Source of the DNA: Rhodocyclaceae bacterium
Lineage (GTDB): Bacteria > Pseudomonadota > Gammaproteobacteria > Burkholderiales > Rhodocyclaceae
NCBI GenBank assembly: GCA_006218025.1
Contig: VBWA01000020.1
Location: 1-53,158, forward strand
DNA: 53,158 nucleotides
Reading direction: 5' to 3'
The translations under genes were made by a program, and so were the position numbers. Positions 48,667 to 53,158 of the stretch are shown one piece after another (within the stretch, counting starts at the first letter, position 1; every line of letters begins with the position of its first letter). The notes beneath the pieces were generated by a model that saw only the letters and a program-made list of their open reading frames with translations, was not told the origin of the DNA and made no database searches.

Positions 48667-49912
48667 AAAGCTCGCGAGCGCAGCGAGCCTAACTGGTCAC
48701 CCCCTTTCCGGGAAAGGGGGCCGGGGGGATAGCTCATCAAGTACGCCCAACTATGGCGACCGCCAGGTCGCCATAGTTGGAGGTGGACCGGCGGGTATGG
48801 CTCTGGCCCTGGCGCTGAAACTCCATGGCGTGAAGACCGAAATATTCGAGGCCCGCGAACGTGCGGCGGTGCGCCGCGATCCACGTGTCCTCGCCCTGTC
48901 AGACGGCGCACGGCAGATTCTCGATTGGCTCGGTGTCTGGTCCGGGCTCTGCGCGACGCCGATAGAAACCATTCATATCTCGCAGCGTGGCGGTTTTGGC
49001 CGCACGCTGTTGCGCGCGGCCGATCTGGACCTGAATGCGCTCGGCTGGGTGCTGCCGGCAAGCGATCTGATCGCCGCGCTCGACGCCGCGGTGAGCGCTG
49101 CCGGAATTGTGTATCGGGAGGGCACAAAGGTCGGCGCCGCTCCGCCTTGCGTACCTGGAACGCCGCTTTGCCTGCCCCCGAAGGGGAATCCCAGGCAGAC
49201 AGAGTCCGGGCAGGTAACGGCGAGGTTTTCCCTGACCGCCTTCGCCGAAGGCATGGTCGAGCCTGGTGCCGGAACCCTGCGCGACTATGGCCAGCACGCG
49301 GTGCTGTGCAACGTGAGCGTCGCCGCGCCGCATCGCAATGTCGCCTGGGAGCGCTTTACCGACGAGGGCCCGGTGGCGCTGCTGCCGCTGGGTCGAGATT
49401 ATTCCGTGGTGCTGACTTGTGCCGACCGGATCCTCGACGAGGTCAAGTCGCTCGACGATGCGGCTTTCCTTGCCGTGCTGCAGCAGCGCTTCGGCACGCG
49501 GCATCGCTTCACCGCGGCTACGCCGCGCGTGGCCTATCCGCTGGGGCTGCGCTACCGGCCCGACCCGGTGGGCGAGCGCCAGGTCTGGCTCGGCAATGCG
49601 GCGCAAACCCTGCATCCGGTGGCCGGACAGGGCTTCAACCTGGCGCTGCGCGACATCTGGGAACTGGCGCAGCAGGTGGGGGCCGCGGAAGATCCCGGCG
49701 CACCCGAAGTGCTCGCCGACTATGCGCAGGGCCGTCAGGCGGACCGGCGCGGTGCCATCGGCTTTACCGACCTGCTGATCGACGGCTTCGCCTCGGATTT
49801 CGCGCCCCTGAAACATGCACGCGGCGCCGGGCTGCTGGCGCTGGACCTGTTGCCGCCGTTGCGAGCCTTCGTGGCGAAGCGGATGATTTACGGTGCCCGC
49901 GCCTGGCCGTGA
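48650..49912 (+). CDS. ubiH: UbiH/UbiF/VisC-family FAD monooxygenase, probably UbiH
   Basis: Flavin hydroxylase of ubiquinone synthesis, 420 residues. FAD fold VAIVGGGPAGMALALAL near residue 40, then RDPRVLALSDGARQIL, ERFTDEGPVALLPLG and WLGNAAQTLHPVAGQGFNLALRD near 310, all typical. Position after pepP matches the common pepP-ubiH order. The first 38 residues precede the family start and are encoded by repeat-like DNA, yet no start codon exists closer to the FAD fold. A 94-base composite repeat is inserted in frame at residues 161-191 (VGAAPPCVPGTPL ... GQVTA). Whether this enzyme is active is uncertain. Confidence 0.8.
   Translation: MGVAAEKLASAASLTGHPLSGKGGRGDSSSSTPNYGDRQVAIVGGGPAGMALALALKLHGVKTEIFEARERAAVRRDPRVLALSDGARQILDWLGVWSGLCATPIETIHISQRGGFGRTLLRAADLDLNALGWVLPASDLIAALDAAVSAAGIVYREGTKVGAAPPCVPGTPLCLPPKGNPRQTESGQVTARFSLTAFAEGMVEPGAGTLRDYGQHAVLCNVSVAAPHRNVAWERFTDEGPVALLPLGRDYSVVLTCADRILDEVKSLDDAAFLAVLQQRFGTRHRFTAATPRVAYPLGLRYRPDPVGERQVWLGNAAQTLHPVAGQGFNLALRDIWELAQQVGAAEDPGAPEVLADYAQGRQADRRGAIGFTDLLIDGFASDFAPLKHARGAGLLALDLLPPLRAFVAKRMIYGARAWP
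48747..48780. repeat. 34-base perfect palindrome in the ubiH-like start region
   Basis: CCAACTATGGCGACC-GCCA-GGTCGCCATAGTTGG. It directly precedes the codons for IVGGGPAG, and a second palindrome CCCCCTTTCC/GGGAAAGGGGG lies at 48700-48720. In RNA these would be strong hairpins over the start of a coding region. Confidence 0.85.
49130..49223 (+). repeat. Long composite dispersed repeat inside the ubiH-like gene
   Basis: Starts GTCGGCGCCG, continues TTGCGTACCTGGAACGCCGC, and ends GGGCAGGTAACGGCGA, the same ends as the rsmA element. The middle contains an inverted partial copy (GGGAATCCCAGGCAGACAGA) so it is self-complementary. Confidence 0.8.
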
Positions 49913-49941
49913 CATTTGCCACGAACCATAGAAAGCTTCGA

Positions 49942-49969
49942 TTGCCGACCTAGCGGTTTGCGTTAAAAT
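49942..49969 (+). promoter_or_regulatory. Promoter of dusB-fis
   Basis: TTGCCG at 49942 and TAAAAT at 49964, 16 bases apart, followed by GCGCCC near the start of transcription. A GC-rich discriminator of this kind is typical of stringently controlled promoters, as known for dusB-fis in enterics; that parallel is inference. Confidence 0.6.
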
Positions 49970-50004
49970 CGCGCCCTTCCCCGACCGTATTCCTTTTCTC
50001 CGAC

Positions 50005-51039
50005 ATGGACTTTCTGGGCTTTCAGCTGCGCAACAATCTGTTTGTCGCGCCCATGGCCGGGGTTACAGATCGTCCCTTCCGCCAGCTGTGCAAGAAGCTC
50101 GGCGCCGGACTGGCGGTTTCCGAAATGGTCACGTCGAACTCGCTGCTTTATGGCAGCGCCAAGACCCGCCGCCGCGCGGATCACGAGGGCGAGGTCGATC
50201 CGATCTCGGTGCAGATCGCCGGTGCCGATCCGGCGATGATGGCGCAGGCGGCGAGGTACAACGCCGACAACGGCGCGCAGATCATCGACATCAACATGGG
50301 CTGCCCGGCAAAAAAGATCTGCAACGTCATGGCCGGCTCGGCCCTGATGCAGGACGAATCCCTGGTGGCGCGAATTCTCGAAGCGGTGGTGGCCGCCGTG
50401 CCGGACACTCCGGTGACGCTCAAGTTTCGGACCGGCTGGAACAGCCAGAACCGCAACGCGCCGCGCATCGCCCGCCTCGCCGAGGAATCCGGCGTCCGCG
50501 CGATTGCAATTCACGGCCGCACGCGCGCCGACCAGTACATGGGCTGCGCCGAATACGACACCATCGCCCTGGTCAAATCGCAGGTCAAAATTCCGGTGAT
50601 CGCCAACGGCGACATCGGCACGCCGCAAAAGGCCCGCTACGTGCTCGACTACACCGGCGCCGATGGTGTCATGATCGGCCGTGCGGCACAAGGCAAGCCC
50701 TGGCTGTTCCGCGAGATCGAGCATTTCCTCAAGACCGGCGAAGAACTTCCGCCGCCGCGGGTCGCAGAGATACACGCCATATTGCGCGGCCACCTGGCGG
50801 ATTTGTATGCGTTCTACGGCGAGGAAACCGGCGTGCGAATCGCGCGCAAGCACATCAGCTGGTATACCAAGGGCCTGATCGGCGCCGCGCATTTCCGCCA
50901 CGCCATGAACCAGCTGCAGAGCGTCGGCGAACAGCTGGCGGCTACCGATGACTTCTTCCTTGGTCACGCCGCCGCCAATGATCGACTGCGTTATGAAGAT
51001 CGGCTTGAGGAACGTGTTTTGGAAATGAGGGCCGCATGA
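50005..51039 (+). CDS. dusB: tRNA-dihydrouridine synthase B
   Basis: Flavin enzyme that reduces uridines in tRNA D-loops. 344 residues. Motifs: VAPMAGVTDRPFR, EMVTSN, INMGCPAKKICN with catalytic Cys near residue 99, TLKFRTGWN, AIHGRTRADQYMG and GIGTPQ-like ANGDIGTPQKARY. ATG at 50005. Followed by fis with an ATGA overlap, the classic dusB-fis operon. Confidence 0.97.
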   Translation: MDFLGFQLRNNLFVAPMAGVTDRPFRQLCKKLGAGLAVSEMVTSNSLLYGSAKTRRRADHEGEVDPISVQIAGADPAMMAQAARYNADNGAQIIDINMGCPAKKICNVMAGSALMQDESLVARILEAVVAAVPDTPVTLKFRTGWNSQNRNAPRIARLAEESGVRAIAIHGRTRADQYMGCAEYDTIALVKSQVKIPVIANGDIGTPQKARYVLDYTGADGVMIGRAAQGKPWLFREIEHFLKTGEELPPPRVAEIHAILRGHLADLYAFYGEETGVRIARKHISWYTKGLIGAAHFRHAMNQLQSVGEQLAATDDFFLGHAAANDRLRYEDRLEERVLEMRAA

Positions 51040-51263
51040 GCGAAATCAACGACTGCGTGCGCCGCAGCCTCAACCGCTATTTCCGCGATCTCGATGGCCA
51101 GGCGCCGCATGCCATCTACGGCATGGTGCTGAAATGCGTGGAGCGGCCGATGCTGGAAGTGGTGATGAAACAGGCGGAGGGCAATCAGACCACCGCCGCC
51201 GAGATGCTGGGCATCAGTCGCGGTACCTTGCGCCGCATGCTGGTCGAACACGAATTGCTCTAA
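51036..51263 (+). CDS. fis: DNA-binding protein Fis
   Basis: Nucleoid-associated protein, 75 residues; shorter than the 98-residue E. coli Fis because the N-terminal arm is reduced, as is usual in betaproteobacteria. The C-terminal HTH is clear: LEVVMKQAEGNQTTAAEMLGISRGTLRRML. Translationally coupled to dusB. Its stop codon is the first base of a repeat that recurs after purH. Confidence 0.95.
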   Translation: MSEINDCVRRSLNRYFRDLDGQAPHAIYGMVLKCVERPMLEVVMKQAEGNQTTAAEMLGISRGTLRRMLVEHELL

Positions 51264-51335
51264 CGCTTATGGCACCAAGCGCCACCCGCTGAAGATGAAA
51301 CACGCGAAAAGCCAATTATTCGCCCGCCCCCCTTC
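51262..51335 (+). repeat. purH-flanking repeat, copy 1 (fis-purH gap)
   Basis: Begins AACGCTTATGGCACC directly at the fis stop; then CCACCCGC, GATGAAACACGCGAAA, AATT and GCCCGCCCC. An open frame MKHAKSQLFARPPSPLAGG... runs from 51295 to 51420, just before purH; it may be accidental. A TGGC...GCCA stem is present. Confidence 0.75.
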
Positions 51336-51427
51336 CCCCCTCGCGGGGGGTTACCGTTCGGCGCGCTACGCGCGTTTATCACAGGGGACTCCGTACAAAG
51401 TATTTCACGTAATGTTCTGAGGTTCCC

Positions 51428-52999
51428 ATGAAAGTAACACAGGCACTCATCAGCGTTTCAGACAAACGCGGCGCGGTGGATTTCGCCCGCGGCCTCGCGC
51501 AGCTCGGGGTCAAGCTTCTCTCCACCGGCGGCACCGCCAAGCTGCTGCGCGATGCCGGGCTCGACGTCACCGACGTCTCCGACTACACCGGTTTTCCCGA
51601 GATGCTCGACGGCCGCGTCAAGACCCTGCATCCCAAGGTGCATGGCGGCATCCTCGGCCGGCGCGATCTGCCCGAGCATCTGGCGATCATGGCAAAGCAC
51701 GACATCCCGGCCATCGATCTGGTCGTGGTGAATCTCTATCCCTTCCGCGAAACCGTGGCCAAGCCCGGCTGCACGCTCGACGACGCGATCGAGAACATCG
51801 ACATCGGCGGGCCGACCATGGTCCGCGCCGCGGCGAAGAATCACGGCAACGAACAGGGCGGCGTCGGCGTGGTGACCGATCCCGAGGATTACGCGCCGGT
51901 GCTCGACGAGCTCAAGTCCGGCGGCGCGCTTTCCTGGAAGACGCGCTTCGCGCTGGCGAAGAAGGCCTTCACCCACACCGCGCGCTACGACTCGGCGATC
52001 GCCAACTGGCTCACTTCGCTCGATGCCGACAACAAGCCGGGCCGTTTCCCGGATTGCCTGCAGCTCGCCTTCGACAAGGTGGACACCATGCGCTACGGAG
52101 AAAATCCGCACCAGCAGGCGGCGTTCTACCGCGAGACCACGCCGGTGCCCGGCAGCATTGCCAGCTATCAGCAGCTGCAGGGCAAGGAGCTCAGCTACAA
52201 CAACATCGGCGACGCCGACGCAGCCTGGGAATGCGTCAAGGCCTTCGACGGCGAGATTGCCTGCGTCATCGTCAAGCACGCCAATCCGTGCGGCGTGGCG
52301 ACTGCCGGCTCGGCCCTGGATGCGTATCGCAAGGCATTCAAGACTGATCCGACTTCGGCCTTCGGCGGCATCATCTCCTTCAACTGCGCCATCGACAAGG
52401 CCACCGCCGAAGCCGTGGCCGGCCAGTTCGCCGAGGTCATCATCGCCCCCGAGATCACCGCCGAGGCGCGCACCGTATTTGCCGCCAAGCAGAATCTGCG
52501 TGTGCTGATTGTGCCGATGGGCAAAGCCAGCGGACTGATGGATTACAAGCGCGTCGGCGGCGGCCTGCTGGTGCAAAGCGCCGACGAAGCGCGCATTACT
52601 GCTGCCGACATCAAGGTGGTGACCAAGCGCGCGCCGACCGCGACCGAGATGAGCGACCTCCTGTTCGCCTGGCGCATTGCCAAGTATGTAAAGTCGAATG
52701 CCATCGTGTACTGCAAGGACGCCATGACGGTCGGCGTCGGCGCCGGCCAGATGAGCCGTGTCGATTCCGCCCGCATCGCGGCGATCAAGGCCGAGAACAA
52801 CGGCCTCACCGTGGTCGGCTCGGTCGCCGCGTCGGATGCGTTCTTTCCGTTCCGTGACGGCCTCGATGTGCTGGCCAAGGCGGGAGCGACTGCGGTGATC
52901 CAGCCCGGCGGCTCGGTGCGCGATGCCGAAGTCATCGCCGCAGCCGACGAACAGAACCTGGCCATGGTGTTCACCGGCTTCCGCCACTTCCGCCACTAA
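51428..52999 (+). CDS. purH: Bifunctional AICAR formyltransferase/IMP cyclohydrolase
   Basis: Last two steps of IMP synthesis. 523 residues. The N-terminal MGS-like cyclohydrolase domain ([49 protein letters not shown]) spans residues 1-150; the formyltransferase domain follows with [15 protein letters not shown] and the catalytic KHANPCGVA (Lys, His). C-terminal end GFRHFRH is standard. ATG at 51428. It is flanked on both sides by copies of one repeat. Confidence 0.98.
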   Translation: MKVTQALISVSDKRGAVDFARGLAQLGVKLLSTGGTAKLLRDAGLDVTDVSDYTGFPEMLDGRVKTLHPKVHGGILGRRDLPEHLAIMAKHDIPAIDLVVVNLYPFRETVAKPGCTLDDAIENIDIGGPTMVRAAAKNHGNEQGGVGVVTDPEDYAPVLDELKSGGALSWKTRFALAKKAFTHTARYDSAIANWLTSLDADNKPGRFPDCLQLAFDKVDTMRYGENPHQQAAFYRETTPVPGSIASYQQLQGKELSYNNIGDADAAWECVKAFDGEIACVIVKHANPCGVATAGSALDAYRKAFKTDPTSAFGGIISFNCAIDKATAEAVAGQFAEVIIAPEITAEARTVFAAKQNLRVLIVPMGKASGLMDYKRVGGGLLVQSADEARITAADIKVVTKRAPTATEMSDLLFAWRIAKYVKSNAIVYCKDAMTVGVGAGQMSRVDSARIAAIKAENNGLTVVGSVAASDAFFPFRDGLDVLAKAGATAVIQPGGSVRDAEVIAAADEQNLAMVFTGFRHFRH

Positions 53000-53072
53000 A
53001 CGCTTATGGTCACTTTAGACCACCCGCAGAGGATGAAATACGCGAAAGGCGAATTGATGGCCCGCCCCTCCC
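52998..53072 (+). repeat. purH-flanking repeat, copy 2 (after purH)
   Basis: AAACGCTTATGGTCACTTTA at the purH stop, then GACCACCCGC, GATGAAATACGCGAAA, AATT and GCCCGCCCC. The hairpin is TGGTC...GACCA here versus TGGC...GCCA in copy 1, so one pair has changed on both sides. The rest of the window (53073-53158) is GC-rich with no gene start that I can support. Confidence 0.75.
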
Positions 53073-53158
53073 ATCCGCTTCGCGGCCCACGGCTGGCTTT
53101 GCACAGCCAGCCGGCTGCGGCGGCGCACCGCGTGCGGTGCGAAACCCCGCCTCGCCCC

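Overview
The window is a high-GC, densely packed chromosomal segment that looks like a facultatively autotrophic betaproteobacterium (Rhodocyclales/Nitrosomonadales type; this placement is inference). The basis is a form II RuBisCO with CbbQ/CbbO, a CbbR regulator, a betaproteobacterial-type proteasome homolog, an E3 subunit carrying its own lipoyl domain, and the lptD-surA-pdxA-rsmA and amgK-murU gene orders. I found no rRNA, tRNA, CRISPR, transposase or phage genes.

Layout. 1-1260: end of bioB, bioC and a coupled small basic protein. 1495-8028: pyruvate dehydrogenase operon aceE-aceF-[BPH proteasome homolog]-lpdA. 8090-9523: rpiA and phoU. 9614-13749 (minus): the Fe-S protection protein YggX, then rsmE-pap(PPK2)-argA as an overlapping operon. 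13783-14819: a thioredoxin-like protein and a secreted hypothetical. 14838-30521: the Calvin-cycle block: cbbR (minus) divergent from cbbY, then cbbM, cbbQ, cbbO, fbp, prk, tkt, gap, pgk, pyk, fba, all in one direction. 30580-34838: psiE-like, purC, a DUF2189 membrane protein and oligopeptidase A. 35262-37032: xthA, a Crp/Fnr regulator and a DUF2892 protein. 37097-45321 (minus): LpxR-like protein, HI0933-type flavoprotein, rsmA, pdxA, surA, lptD. 45504-49912: amgK-murU, pepP, ubiH-like. 50005-52999: dusB-fis and purH.

How it fits together. The Calvin block holds carboxylation (CbbM), its activase (CbbQO), phosphoribulokinase and most regeneration enzymes, plus pyruvate kinase to drain 3-phosphoglycerate towards pyruvate and the PDH complex; rpiA is also nearby. 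Three sites share one architecture, TTAT-N7-ATAA followed by CTTAT starting exactly 31 bases after the first base. They lie between cbbR and cbbY, before cbbM and before fbp, and are read as CbbR operators that would make this a regulon. The envelope genes (lptD, surA, LpxR-like, amgK, murU) form a second theme.

The main unexplained signal is a dispersed DNA repeat. A short, imperfectly palindromic motif with core GTCGGCGCTGGCG and a tail like ACGGCGA recurs about a dozen times, in both orientations and in different reading frames, mostly inside conserved genes. A longer composite form (core GCTCTGCGTACCTGGGATTC ... GGGCAGGTAACGGCG) sits in frame within rsmA and the ubiH-like gene, within the lpdA linker, and downstream of the oligopeptidase gene. 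The same DNA core is read in two different frames in lpdA and rsmA, so it is a nucleotide-level element and not a protein domain. A second repeat pair flanks purH, starting at the stop codons of fis and purH.
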